Source of the DNA: Styela clava
Lineage: Eukaryota; Chordata; Ascidiacea; Stolidobranchia; Styelidae
Length of the DNA: 64,000 bases
Direction of reading: 5' to 3'
NCBI RefSeq assembly: GCF_964204865.1
Contig: NC_135250.1
Coordinates: 8,990,001 to 9,054,000 of the forward strand
The translations under genes and the position numbers were made by a program. Below are positions 1 to 12,150 of the stretch, in pieces. Each line of letters begins with the position of its first letter. Position 1 is the first letter of the stretch. The notes under the pieces are model-generated. The model saw nothing but the letters and a program-made list of their open reading frames with translations, was not told the DNA's origin and made no database searches.

Positions 1-477
1 TGTACATGTATGACTAAAAGTTTCAGAATGTTAATTACATGGAATCCAGGAAAACGATAGATGCAATGTTGATATAAATTATTCGCTGAAAATTTTGACG
101 ACAAATATATTTTCAATGTTATTGTCTTCACAATTGCACTTGATCAATAATCTGGTAATTTGACTGTAGAACAAGCTTCGAGAGTGGAAATCATTTCTCA
201 TCTATAAATAGAATTAGGTGGAGTGAAAATAGTTTTTATGCAGATTTGTTTATACCCAAACTAAATTTTCCAAGTCTGCTTGTGAGGATAAAAAATGATT
301 GGAGAAATTCAACAAAAATAAATGCCAGAATCTCGTTCGGTCACATGAAGTCTAAAGTTTATATTTTTTCTTATGCAATTCTCCCCTATTTAGCCGTGAT
401 CAGAATCCTAGGCATTTAGACCATGATTGTATTTATAATATCGCTTTAATATCAGCGAATACTTGAATAAATAGTCC

Positions 478-483
478 TATAAA
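478..483 (+). promoter_or_regulatory. TATA-like box upstream of JmjC copy 1
   Basis: A TATAAA hexamer lies 82 bp before the start codon of the first JmjC gene. The flank 1-559 is otherwise AT-rich and is shared with 8401-8937 and 20477-21013. At the matching place copies 2 and 3 read CTCTAAAC, so the hexamer is not kept. Promoter function is inference only. Confidence 0.25.
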
Positions 484-559
484 CTACGGAAAAAAAACAA
501 TATTTTAAACAATCAGGAAAGACAAAACGACTTTACTCATTCATTCAGAGATATCTAAA

Positions 560-3293
560 ATGTGTACCTGGCAGGGAGTGTATATTTTGTTATGCATTTC
601 ATTTCTAATAACATGCGGGAAACCCGAGGGCGATAATTTCCCACCTGGTCATATGGAACCTCTTGGATCTCACATGCCTCCCATTGAGATAGAAGTCAGA
701 GAATCAGTACCAAATCCAGTTGAATTTTATCAAAAATATATCAAACCTGGCAAGCCGGTTGTTATGAAAGAAGCGGCAAAAGTGTTCGAAAACTATAAGA
801 CATGGAAGAACGACACTTACTTAAGGTATGTGACAAAACCAATGTACAATTTATAAGCAAAATATACATTCAATAATTTTTAAAGATTGCATCTATCGCA
901 GTTTGTATTTTTAATAAAATATTATCCCGATAAATTCTAAATTCCTGGCAATAAAGTAGTTGCATTTCATACGAGTGTACGAAATTATAACGAACGAACC
1001 AGTCTAATGGTTCATGTCTATTAATTACCCCTCAATCAATAGTATTTCATTTCATTTAGAGAAAAGTACGGAGATTGGTTCATATCTGTAGAAGTTGGAA
1101 AATATGAAGGAAGTGTATTTGGAAATGATATTGAAATTCCATTCCGAATATTTATTGATTATTACAAAGAAAAAAATATCTATTTAATTACAGATATTGT
1201 GAAAGATAATCCTATGAGAGGTAATCAAATCTATCATTCGACATAATCTCAACTTTGATGCGTTTAAAAAATGCGGCACCAGATAGAAACAAGTGTCAAA
1301 CCCCGTCTCCACTGACCGTGTTTCTCTTTGACTTTTGTCTATACTCTATCCTATGCAGATGGCTGATTATTCGATCTCACTCCTCAACGAATAATCTTTG
1401 TAATACCGTCATTTTCTATTTTCTTGAATCATTGGGATCACTTAAAGAATTTTAATGTTTATCTGTATTAATATGTTGTCAAGATTGCCCCGACTGCATA
1501 TGGCTTCCTGAAAATTCCTACTACCAAGTACCAACTTTTAGAAGTTTGGAATTCCGATCCTATAAAGTTCAAAATTTCACCTCCGACAGACAGGCCTTTA
1601 TTATTGAATTTTGGCCCTTCAGTAGCAAGCTTGCTAAATATTCGGCTATAATATGTTACGAATAATATTATTATAAACCGCATTTCCACCTTCTATTTTT
1701 TCAACCATTGTGTTTATTTTTAGAATTCTAACATTTACTTGACCCAATATGTCTCTTTGCTCCAACCGCATAAATACCGGCAAAATATCTATTATGAGTA
1801 TAGTCGAAGTAAATTGCATTTGATTCTTATCCAGATGAAGTCTCACTACTGAAATCGATGGCCTGTGGAGGATATGCTGAACTCGTGGATAGCGTTATGT
1901 TGTTTTACTCTTCTGCAAGCACACAATCTGCTTTACATATGGACGACATTGAAAACATGCATTGCCTCTTCGACGGACAAAAAGAATGGGTTCTCTTTGA
2001 CAGAGTAAGATGGATAACATGCAATTATTGAGTGTATGTTACCAACAACAATGTTTTGAATTATCTCTATGTTAGGTGTTTGGAAATGATAACAAAAACA
2101 ATAAAGTCTGAACTTTATAAGATTGTATGATGAATAAAGAGATTGGTTTATACGAATATTTCAACTTTTTGGTATGATATTTTATTTTAGAAAATCCGCG
2201 ACAAAATCCCACGCATGGAAAACTATCCACAATACGGAGCCATGGATTGTAGAAAAGTAGATATGCTCAAATATCCTATTATACAAGAATTACCTTGGCA
2301 TCATGCATTTTTGGAACCTGGAGATTGTCTGTTCGTTCCATGGGGGTAAGCATAATTTATAATATAAATAAATCAAGGAAAACAATAAAAGGATTCTTTC
2401 ACTCAGTTTATTATATATATGTTCTTTCGTATAATTCCATATATTACAATTTATACTATGCCTTTACCAGTTGGCCGCACCACGTAAAGTCATACGGGAA
2501 TAAAAGAAACATGGCTGTAGCTATTTGGTTTGGACCAGTAGAAAGACCGCGTACAACCGATTGTCCGGATAATATGGAAGATTTACCGTCGTCTGTGCCA
2601 CTAGGTCGTCGATACATAGAAAAGATTTCAAAGCTTAGGTGAGATTTATCTTTTGCTCTCATTATAAATATGTAAGTAACCATTCTGAAGGATAACAATG
2701 AATATTTCTGTAAACAAACGGTATGCGACATCAACTAGTCATCCACATAAAATGAGGTGTAACAGGGGCCGTTTTTTTAGAAAAACATCATGTAAATATG
2801 CAATATTACATTAAGTAAAGTTGACCGTTAATGTTCTTTACATTACAGAAATCACTTGTATGGATATTTTGCAGAAGATAGCGATAAATGCAGCAAGGAT
2901 AGATTTATGCAAATAAAAATGGATCAGTTGGATGAATTGGAAAAACGTAACGAAACTGAGAAAGAGATTTTATTGTCATCATTTGATGTTCTCGACTTAA
3001 ACAAAGATGGTGAGAAATTTTTTTACACCAATGTTCTCTGGTGTAAATTCCTAACACAGTTTAATGAGTGCATTGTGAAAAATAATGAAAGTAGGTCTCT
3101 TCCTCAGTGACAACCCTTACGTCACTCCTCACAAACTTAATACATACCCAATGTATTTGCAGGATTCATTTCAATAGAAGAACTCGAAAATATACCAAAA
3201 GATTGTGAAATGCTGGATAAAATGGAAATAAAAGAAAATATTTATCATGAACATAGGGTGGTTAAAAAAACTAGGAAATCTGACGAGTTATAA
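560..3293 (+). CDS. Secreted/ER JmjC oxygenase with EF-hand, array copy 1
   Basis: Seven coding exons: 560-825, 1060-1220, 1835-2004, 2191-2345, 2471-2638, 2849-3009 and 3163-3293. All introns are GT-AG and phases join without a stop, giving 403 residues. The N-terminus is a hydrophobic signal peptide (VYILLCISFLITC). The JmjC/cupin domain has HMD at residues 177-179 and PWGWPHHV at 249-256, so H177, D179 and H254 are the likely Fe(II) ligands of a 2-oxoglutarate dioxygenase. Residues 356-367 (DLNKDGFISIEE) form a canonical EF-hand loop, split by the last intron. The protein ends SDEL, a KDEL-like ER-retention tail. Sequons at N84 and N341 fit a luminal location. An AATAAA lies at 3359-3364. 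The substrate is unknown: protein hydroxylation is a family-based guess. Human JMJD8 (ER lumen) and P4HTM (ER, EF-hand plus hydroxylase) are functional analogues only, not claimed orthologues. Confidence 0.88.
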
Positions 3294-3433
3294 CAATGCA
3301 ACAATTTTACTATAAAGGCCATTGAATATTATTGCATTACTTTAATTTTCTCTCAAGTAATAAACATAGAGATAGAACAGTGATTAAATATTACACGTGT
3401 GTTTTATTGATCCTTCAATTCGTTCTGATAGGA

Positions 3434-3790
3434 AAAAGAATAAGCTAAGTCAGAATGCAGTTGAGTTCAATAAACTCGGCATGGACTTCAAAATCGAGCC
3501 CAGTTAGGCTATTGTCTAAAATCTGAAATGTATTCACCCAAGGCAATGTAACGAAATATCTTTTTCCTAAAATGGAATAGAATAAGGCACAAGATCGATG
3601 CATCGTGCTAAGCGATATGAATCCTTTTAGTCTCCCAATGTTGATTGACCTTCGTTGCATAGCAGGTTGAACGCCAGTAAGAGATATGATAAGATAATCG
3701 CCAGCCTCGTTATAGTCACCAGGTGGTTCACATATCATCTGGTTAGTCACAGATTTTCTCGTCACCAAGTTCTATCCACCTGATATATAC
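3434..3790 (-). other. Conserved block downstream of JmjC copy 1, open on minus strand
   Basis: A minus-strand reading of 107 codons (3445-3768) is open here. The block recurs at 11809-12150 and, more diverged, at about 24050-24420, just after each JmjC gene. In unit 2 a 1-bp insertion shifts the frame, and in unit 3 the same frame has a stop part-way. The shared peptide core (EPP.DY.EAGD.L..SLTG.QPAMQRR) is kept while codons differ, which hints at past coding. I do not recognise the domain. It could be a decayed exon or a transposon fragment. Confidence 0.35.
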
Positions 3791-5083
3791 AATGAAAGTA
3801 ATTCCATATTCAACATTTTCACACGACGCTTACGCACGTCGATGGCTTAGAACAAGGCCCTACACAAGCAGTCATTAATGTTTAACGATATGTAAGGAGC
3901 TGCTATTTATTGAGAGAATCGGAATCTTGCATGTTCGCCTTGGCTACTCAATTCATTAAACCCTGGGCAAGGTGATTGGCATGGGATTTGAACGTGGGAT
4001 GATTGGTATATAAATTCTTTCGGCATGCATACGTAACAAGTAAGCTGCTGATAATTGTTGCCGCTCTGACTTCAAAACGACTTATTGATAAATAAAGTAA
4101 ATATACTTTTTTTAAAACTAAGTAAAGTTTTAAATGTGAAAAGATGGCTGCATTGACAATTCTTCCACGCGTCATGGTCTGTGTGCATTGAAGCATAGGA
4201 AAAGGCGGAATATTACCAAACTTTTGCCCCCCTGTTTCCGTGTGCTTCGCCCAAAACGTCGTTTCCACGCGAGGCTATGTAGTTTGTTTGACACGACGGT
4301 TCGTTTTCACAGAACAGCAGAAAGTAGACAATCGAAACGGCGCTGCCGGTACCGCATTTATGGTAACTGTAGTCGCTATCGAGTCAGGCAGGTATTGTTA
4401 CTACATTAGTTCGTACGCCTATTATTGTACTCAGGTACTGGTGTACCGGTAACGTTATGCCCTACGTTCCTCATTAATTAGGGATGATAATGAATGTACT
4501 ATAGCAATTACATATTGTAGTCTGACAGTCCGTTCTGACAGTTCTACGACCCCTCTACATTTGCTTAGTGCTAACGTGAAGTTTTCTGCGTTTTTAGATC
4601 ATCCCAGTCTATACCAAGTTACCTTGTGTATTTTGTATATATTTTATTGTGCCATTGCTTGTTCTCTGGTTGACGAAACAATAAATCTCTCACTCTCACA
4701 CACAGTATTATGCTACTAATTCAAATTATTTTTCGGCTGTTGTAGAATCATGAATGTTAACGTCAAGGCCCCCATTACCGCAACCCACGCAAACTCAGCC
4801 TACCCACTACCAACTAACACGAGCATATTCGTGATATTTAGAGGTTCATTTTTAGTTTCATTTGACGGGAGTCAGTCGTCTGCCCAAGAGTTAGGGTCCC
4901 ACAGGGACGTTTCTTTTTCGTTGACGCTGTAGTAAAAGGAGTTTTCGCTACGTAAAATCAAAATATAAGACGAAAGTCGTGCTGTATCAGAAGAAATGGG
5001 GGTGACTGTAATAGGAACGAGCTTCAAGGAATAAAATATTGGCCGAAAAGACAAATTGTGTACTGCCAAATTATTTTACAAGG
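3791..5083. other. Unclassified unit sequence between conserved block and pogo relic
   Basis: This stretch is duplicated at about 12151-13457. A somewhat GC-richer part (4150-4440) has short overlapping open frames but no domain I recognise. The part from about 4480 to 4740 has an AATAAA (in gacgaaacaataaatc) followed by a CT/CA-rich tail and may be the end of a retroelement. No gene can be supported. Confidence 0.3.
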
Positions 5084-5395
5084 ATGGAAAAATTTCTATA
5101 CGCCAGGAAGAGAGTAAATTGGAAGAACAGCGAGGAAATGAAAAAAGCATGTGATGCGGTGAAAAGAGGAAAATGCCGATGAAAGGTGCAGCAAAGAAAT
5201 ATGGGGAGTCCAAAAAAACGTTGAGTGATTGGTTGCACAACAAGACTAAGTTGAATGCTAGAGTTGGGCCCCCGACAAAAATAAGCGAAGATTACGAAAG
5301 CCCTGGTAAAGAGGAGACTGGAGCCATGATAATCCCATATTAGTTTTATTAGATGGTCATGCGTCACACAATTCGCATTAATTAAGATTAAAGCC
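5084..5395 (+). pseudogene. pogo/Tigger-type transposase relic (psq HTH plus DDE fragment), unit 1
   Basis: The reading from 5084 encodes a psq/CENP-B-like helix-turn-helix (KRVNWKNSEEMKKACDAVKR), then a stop. After a frameshift it continues with KGAAKKYG and TLSDWLHNKTK. After another shift, at about 5328-5392, comes ILVLLDGHASH, the pattern around the second catalytic Asp of DDE_1 pogo/Tigger transposases. Most of the catalytic domain between these parts is missing. This is an internally deleted, frameshifted relic, duplicated at 13458-13757. Confidence 0.65.
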
Positions 5396-5437
5396 CACAT
5401 ATTTTTCCAAAAAATAGAGGGGAAGAGAATTTCCCGT

Positions 5438-5945
5438 TGCTCAATAGAATTCATAGTCACAGACATGCGCCCCATTTCAAATGTGGAAGGTGGAGCATTT
5501 CAAAAGCTGATGTCAGTAATGCAATCGAACTTTGTAAAACCATCCCGGAGAACAATAACACGCAAAATAGATTCAAAATTTGACGATGTAAAAGTTAAGC
5601 TGAAAGCCAAAGTTGACAAAGCAAACTGTATATCGCTCACTACCGACTTACCGTCTAACATAAACTTGGAATCTTTTCTTGGCATCACAGCACATTTCTG
5701 TTCAGAAGATTTTGTTCTTCACGGTCATATCCTAGGTGTGAAGCCTGTACATGAAAGGCCCACTGCAGACGATATTGTAGAATGAATTTGTGAAACTGCT
5801 TAGCAGTACTCTTGAAAATAAAGTTACAGCTTTAGTCCCAGATAACGGCTCTAATATGTTAAAACCAAGAAAAATTCTGAAGACTGACAAAAATGGAGAA
5901 GGCGTTTCCTGTGCAGAACACTTTGACTTTGAGTACTTTTATTTT
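5438..5945 (+). pseudogene. hAT (ZBED-like) transposase fragment, unit 1
   Basis: The open frame (start codon at 5465, readable from about 5438) has IVTDMRPISNVEGGAFQKLM and SRRTITRKI, followed by an LTTD and NLESFLGITAHF region. This is typical of the core of hAT transposases of the ZBED type. It stops at 5785. A +1 frame carries on with FVKLLSSTLENKVTALVPDNG (about 5788-5945), matching the DN region of the same domain. It lacks the BED finger and C-terminus, so it is dead. Unit 2 has the same relic, broken by a newer element. Confidence 0.65.
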
Positions 5946-7141
5946 TTGGTACATCGCCAGTAACCCGGGCCTCCCCCACGCAAGAGGGCTAAAACAGTAT
6001 TTTTCCGTGTAGCATCTTCACATAAACTTACAAGTTTTTTAATGATTCACAACGCATATCTATATATTAAATTAATAATACATGAGTGCTGAATATTGTT
6101 TCGTAGGCTATGTTATGTGCGTGTGTCACGTACACTGTATGTTATAGCCTACACCATAATATACCCCGAAAATGCAGCAACGATTGGAGAGAATCGGCAT
6201 TTGTACTCTGAATATAATGCTAGTAAGGCTATATCATAATCTCATATAGTGAGATAATGTAATGGCCCTCCAATGGTAATTTACAACCAATCTGTTGGTA
6301 AATAGTGCGAAGCCCTAAACAAAAATTCCATAAGAATAGCATACAAGAAGTACGAGGACGAATTGATTAAATTACTGTGCTAAGAGGGTAAAATGAAACC
6401 ATACTTTGGATGTGTCATATATAATTTCTAATGATGATTTTCAGAAAACTGTATGGAAATTTTGCAACAAGGAAGTTCTTTCTATTTTAAAATAAAAAAC
6501 TGATGGAGCAAACAACTGTGTATTTGCAAATTGAGAATATGAATACATTTATGCAAATAAAGCTCGCTCTTTAAGTGCTTGCTGTCACAACTCACCTATT
6601 TTGGACATATGCTTCTTCATAATTTATAGCAGTGACATTAACCGAAAAATCAAAGTTGTAGTTAATGTTTTGATTTAGCAGCAATTTCCAGGAAATCGGT
6701 CTTGGTCAGTCGAGACCACGTACTTGCCTCCAGATAGCAAACAAATCGCCTATTTGCAATTCTATTCGAAAATAGGATCAAAAGTTTATTATCTACTAAT
6801 CTCAGTATGCCATTCCAATTTGTTAACTTACAAAATAAAGATATCAGGCAACAAAATTTTGAGATTTGAAAACGTAACTTTGCAACGAAGCCATAAGGGT
6901 TGAAATAGATATCGAATTATGCTATTTTAATATATTCCTAGATGGACACTCGCTAGTTTAAAGTCGAATAAACGTAAAAGATTCAAAATATACACCCCAC
7001 TACGCTCATTCACTAAGAGATTGAGTTCAAAAAAAGAACTTGTTATATTGTCGTTACATCTGAGTGGAATAGTTTGTTTCGACTTTTTATTTTGGGCCAT
7101 GTAATTTCAGCGTTCCCATAATGTCTGCACATACATGTTCG
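5946..7141. other. Unit sequence without recognisable gene
   Basis: AT-rich DNA repeated at about 17736-18960. I see no coding exon, RNA gene or clear element ends. It may be the remaining part of an old transposon. Confidence 0.3.
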
Positions 7142-7435
7142 AGGAAATCTTTGGCCACAAATGCGTTTAGGAAGCGGGTTAAAGATGGGTTACTGGTGAT
7201 TTGGGTGATGGTAGTTCTACGCGCTCGTTCTCAACATAAAATTGCTGTTTCGGCGCTGACTAATTGATCGAGAAGAACCCGGAACATAATTCAATTCAAA
7301 TGCGTTCAGGAATTGGGTTAAAGACGGGCCTCTGATGATTTGAGTGATGGGCGTTCTACTTTTTTGTTCAAATGCGTTCAGGAATTGGGTTAAAGACGGG
7401 TCACTGGTGATTTGAGTGATGGACGTTCTACTCTC
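7142..7435. repeat. Three imperfect tandem repeats of about 65-75 bp
   Basis: The motif (aaatgcgttcaggaattggg, then ttaaagacgggtcactggtg, then gatttgagtgatgg and gttctac) occurs three times with small changes, starting near 7157, 7298 and 7368. The same array is present in unit 2 (about 18963-19240). Confidence 0.6.
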
Positions 7436-7558
7436 TTCTCAGCTTAAAAGCAATATGGCGCTCACTAATTAGTCAGGAAGAACCCATGACAACACGAAAA
7501 CAATCAAGTGAAGCGTGTATTACTAGATATGAGAATAAAAATTCATAACAATAGTATA

Positions 7559-7853
7559 ACGAGAATACCGGTCAGAGACCGAAGACTTATCGATCGAAAG
7601 TTAGGGGATCCCCCAAAACAGCGCTCTTACTCCATAGTGACACCTTGTGTCCCATCACCAATTAATTAATAACTCGCTAATTATACGACATAATTCATCC
7701 AAAATCAATAGGCTTCTGGTCCGACATATGATGAATGCACATGCAAAATCTGGAGCAGATTCAATCTCGCTTTCGTGATATATCGCGTGCATCTAACAGA
7801 CAAACAGACAGACAAATACCTATCAACATACTTACCGATTAAAATCGATAAGT
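7559..7853 (+). mobile_element. GACA-microsatellite element, unit 1
   Basis: A 295 bp element starts ACGAGAATA(C/T)CGGTC and ends in a palindromic CTTACCGAT...ATCGATAAGT hairpin. A (CAGA)n tract sits just before the 3' hairpin. Other copies are at 19364-19658, 53831-54093 and, inverted, 61639-62036. The ends are not inverted repeats. A 3' hairpin and an adjacent tetranucleotide tract recall non-autonomous Helitron-like elements, but no TC/CTRR ends are seen. Confidence 0.6.
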
Positions 7854-8937
7854 AACAACACGAAAATGCACACCCTCATAAATACCACGTATAAGTTTTT
7901 GAAAACGTGTATTAGAACTGATATCAGTACAAGCTATTCGAATCAGTTTTAGCGTAAATATATACTACTACGGTTTTATTGAGCATTGGTTATAAAATCG
8001 AATTGATATAAAATATTAAGGACGCCACGTGAATTTTGTTTGTTTTTGCTTTCTGGTAACCAACCAACATCGTGTCATGCAGCATGGCATCCTTACTTTG
8101 TCCAAGTATTTCCTCTTTTTTGGAAAACTAATCTTGCTGTTGACTAATATCCGGCACATCCTTCCTTATCCTATCCATATGGAGTGAGGTAAAGCCAGAT
8201 AAGTCGTTATAACCCTTTCTTGTGACATCACGGTTTACTAAAAGAATGTAGATATAGCATATAGCGCATACAAGTTCAGGAATTTTAATTAATTAAAAAT
8301 ATGTGGATTCTAATATATATCCTTTAATGTTATTTGAAAATTCCATGTCAACGAACGATACAGAATAAACAATGGCCGGTTTCAAGCTTGTAGTGCAAGT
8401 ATAATTAAAAGTTTTAGAATGTTATTTACATGGAATCCAGGCAAACGGTAGATGCAATGTAGATGTTATTCGCTGAAAATTTTGGCGATGTGATTGTCGT
8501 CACAAATGCACTTGCCAGCTTGGTTCAATAGTTTGGTAATTTGACTGCAGAACAATGCTTCGAGAGTGGAAATCATTTCTCAACTATGAAAAGAGTTGGT
8601 TGGATTGAAAAGAGTTTTTATGCGAATTTTGTTTATTCTCAAACCAAATTTTTCAAGCCTGCTTGTGATGGATTAACATTCTTGAAGAAATTCAACGAAA
8701 ATTGACGCAAAAATCTTGTTCGGTCACATTAAGTCTAATGTTTATATTTTCCCTTATGCCATTTCCCCCTATTTAGCCATGACCAACATCCTAGGCTTCA
8801 ATACCATTATACATAATATCGCTTCAATATCAGCAAATACTTGAATAAGTAGCCCTCTAAACTCTGGAAAATTACCAATATTTCAAACAAACAGGAAAGA
8901 CAAAACGACTTTACTCATTCATTCAGAGATATCTAAA

Positions 8938-11658
8938 ATGTGTACCTGGCAGGGAGTGTATATTTTGTTATGCATTTCATTTCTAATAACATGCGGGAAA
9001 CCCGAGGAAGATGGTTACCCACCTGGCCATATGGAACCTCTTGGATCTCACATGCCTCCCATTGAGATAGAAGTTAGAGAGTCAGTACCGAATCCAGTTG
9101 AATTTTATCAAAAATATATCAAACCTGGCAAGCCGGTTGTTATGAAAGAAGCGGCAAAAGTGTTCGAAAACTATAAGACATGGAAGAACGACACTTACTT
9201 AAGGTATGTGACAAAACCAATGCACAATTTATAAGCAAAATATACATTCAATAATTTTTAAAGATTGCATCTATAGCAGTTTGTATTTTTAATAACATAT
9301 TATCCCGATAAATTCTAAATTCCTGGAAATAAAGTAGTTGCATTTCATACGAGTGTACGAGATTATAACGAACGAACCAGTCTAATGGTTCATGTCTAAT
9401 AATTACCCCTCAATCAATAGTATTTCATTTTATTTAGAGAAAAGTACGGAGATTGGTTCATATCTGTAGAAGTTGGAAAATATGAAGGAAGTGTATTTGG
9501 AAATGATATTGAAATTCCATTCAGAATATTTATTGATTATTACAAAGAAAAAAATATCTATTTAATTACAGATATTGTGAAAGATAATCCTATGAGAGGT
9601 AATCAAATCTATCATTCGACATAATCTCAACTTTGATGCGTTTAAAAAATGCGGCACCAGATAGAAACAAGTGTCAAACCCCGTCTCCACTGACCGTGTT
9701 TCTCTTTGGCTTTTGTCTATACTCTATCCTATGCAGATGGTTGATTATTCGATCTCACTCCTCAACGAATAATCTTTGTAATATCGTCATTTTCTATTTT
9801 CTTGAATCATTGAGATCACTTAAAAAATTTTAATGTTTATCTGGATTAATATGTTGTCAAGATTGCCCCGACTGCATATGGCTTCCTGAAAATTCCTACT
9901 ACCAACTTTTAGAAGTTTGGAATTCCGATCCTATAAAGTTCAAAATTTCACCTCCGACAGACAGGCTTTTATTATTGAACTTTGGCCCTTTAGCAAGCTT
10001 GCTAAATATTCGGCTATAATATGTTACGAATAATATTATTATAAACCGCATTTCCACCTTCTATTTTTTCAACCATTGTGTTTATTTTTAGAATTCTAAC
10101 ATTTACTTGACCCAATATGTCTCTTTGCTCCAACCGCATAAATACCGGCAAAATATCTATTATGAGTATAGTCGAAGTAAATTGCATTTGATTCTTATCC
10201 AGATGAAGTCTCACTACTGAAATCGATGGCCTGTGGAGGATATGCTGAACTCGTGGATAGCGTTATGTTGTTTTACTCTTCTGCAAGCACACAATCTGCT
10301 TTACATATGGACGACTTTGAAAACATGCATTGCCTCTTCGACGGACAAAAAGAATGGGTTCTCTTTGACAGAGTAAGATGGATAACATGCAATTATTCAG
10401 TGTATGTTACCAACAACAATGTTTTGAATTATCTCTATGTTAGGTGTTTGGAAATGATAACAAAAACAATAAAGTCTGAACTTTATGGGATTGTATGATG
10501 AATAAAGAGATTGGTTTATACGAATATTTCAACTTTTTGGTATGATATTTTATTTTAGAAAATCCGCGACAAAATCCCACGCATGGAAAACTATCCACAA
10601 TACGGAGCCATGGATTGTAGAAAAGTAGATATGCTCAAATATCCTATTATACAAGAATTACCTTGGCATCATGCATTTTTGGAACCGGGAGATTGTCTGT
10701 TCGTTCCATGGGGGTAAGCATAATTTATAATATAAATAAATCAAGGAAAACAATAAAAGGATTCTTTCACTCAGTTTATTATATGTTCTTTCGTATAATT
10801 CCATATATTACAATTTATACTATGCCTTTACCAGTTGGCCGCACCACGTAAAGTCATACGGGAATAAAAGAAACATGGCTGTAGCTATTTGGTTTGGACC
10901 AGTAGAAAGGCCGCGTACAACCGATTGTCCGGATAATATGGAAGATTTACCGTCGTCTGTGCCACTAGGTCGTCGATACATAGAAAAGATTTCAAAGCTT
11001 AGGTGAGATTTATCTTTTGCTCTCATTATAAATATGTAAGTAACCATTCTGAAGGATAACAATGAATATTTCTGAAAACAAACGGTATGCGACATCAACT
11101 AGTCATCCACATAAAATGAGGTGTTAACAGGGGCCGTTTTTTTAGAAAAACATCATGTAAATATGCAATATTACATTAAGTCAAGTTGACCGTTAATGTT
11201 CTTTTCATTACAGAAATCACTTGTATGGATATTTTGCAGAAGATAGCGACAAATGCAGCAAGGATAGATTTATGCAAATAAAAATGGATCAGTTGGATGA
11301 ATTGGAAAAACGTAACGAAACTGAGAATGAGATTTTGTTGTCATCATTTGATGTTCTCGACTTAAACAAAGATGGTGAGAAATTTTTTTACACCAATGTT
11401 CTCTGGTGTAAATTCCTAACACAGTTTAATGAGTGCATTGTGAAAAATAATGAAAGTAGGCCCCTTACTCAGTGACCCCCCTTACGTCACTCCTCACAAA
11501 TTTAATACATACCCAATGTATTTGCAGGATTCATTTCAATAGAAGAACTCGAAAATATACCAAAAGATTGTGAAATGCTGGATAAAATGGAAATAAAAGA
11601 AAATATTTATCATGAACATAAAGTGGTTAAAAAAACTAGGAAATCTGACGAGTTATAA
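8938..11658 (+). CDS. Secreted/ER JmjC oxygenase with EF-hand, array copy 2
   Basis: Seven coding exons with lengths identical to copy 1: 8938-9203, 9438-9598, 10203-10372, 10559-10713, 10835-11002, 11214-11374 and 11528-11658. They give 403 residues with no stop or frameshift. Signal peptide, iron-binding HMD and PWGWPHHV, the EF-hand loop DLNKDGFISIEE and the SDEL tail are all kept. It differs from copy 1 at only a few residues (GDN/F to EDG/Y after the signal peptide; I181 to F; K to N in exon 6; R to K near the end). An AATAAA lies at 11724-11729. Both copies look intact, so both may be expressed. Role as for copy 1. Confidence 0.88.
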
Positions 11659-11808
11659 CAATGCAACAATTTTACTATAAAGGCCATTGAATATTATTGC
11701 ATTACTTTAATTTTCTCTCAAGTAATAAACATAAAGATAGAACAGTGATTAAATATTACACGTGTGTTTTATTGATCCTTCAATTCGTTCTGATAGGAAA
11801 AAGAATAA

Positions 11809-12150
11809 GCTAAAGTCAGAATGCAGTTGAGTTCAATAAACTCGGCGTGGACTTCAAAATCGAGCCCAGTTAGGCTATTGTCTAAAATCTGAAATGTATT
11901 CACCCAAGGCAATGTAACGAAATATCTTTTTCCTAAAATGGAATAGAATAAGGCACAAAGATCGATGCATCGTGCTAAGCGATATGAATCCTTTTAGGCT
12001 CCCAATGTTGATTGACCTTCGTTGCATCGCAGGTTGAACGCGAGTAAGAGATATGATAAGATAATCGCCAGCCTCGTTATAGTCACCAGGTGGTTCACAT
12101 ATCATCTGGTTAGTCACAGATTTTCTCGTCACCAAGTTCTATCCACCTGA
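11809..12150 (-). other. Conserved block downstream of JmjC copy 2
   Basis: Near-identical to 3434-3790. A one-base insertion near 11960 moves the minus-strand frame, which then closes early (86 codons, 11875-12135). It is therefore unlikely to encode the same protein as unit 1. Confidence 0.35.

Larger units (their letters stand above)
1..8400 (+). repeat. Tandem duplication unit 1 (JmjC gene plus 5 kb downstream)
   Basis: From about position 9 to 8400 the sequence is repeated almost base for base at 8401-20476, apart from insertions in unit 2. The unit holds about 0.55 kb of 5' flank, the 7-exon gene, and about 5 kb of transposon-rich downstream DNA. The left edge may lie outside the window. 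Confidence 0.9.

Noticed and set aside
2295..2642. 115-codon frame as a separate gene
   Set aside because: Its second half is exon 5 of JmjC copy 1 and its first half is intron read-through. The spliced model explains it.
3445..3768. SH2-like domain on the minus strand
   Set aside because: The spacing of GDYLIISLTG and RRSINI faintly recalls SH2 strands, but the FLVR arginine context is wrong and the frame is broken in the other units.
4188..4452. Overlapping 73- and 70-codon frames in units 1 and 2
   Set aside because: They are conserved only because the unit is duplicated. Two frames are equally open and no domain is visible.
5071..5475. 134-codon minus-strand frame
   Set aside because: It is antisense to the pogo-type transposase relic, whose + strand motifs explain the sequence.
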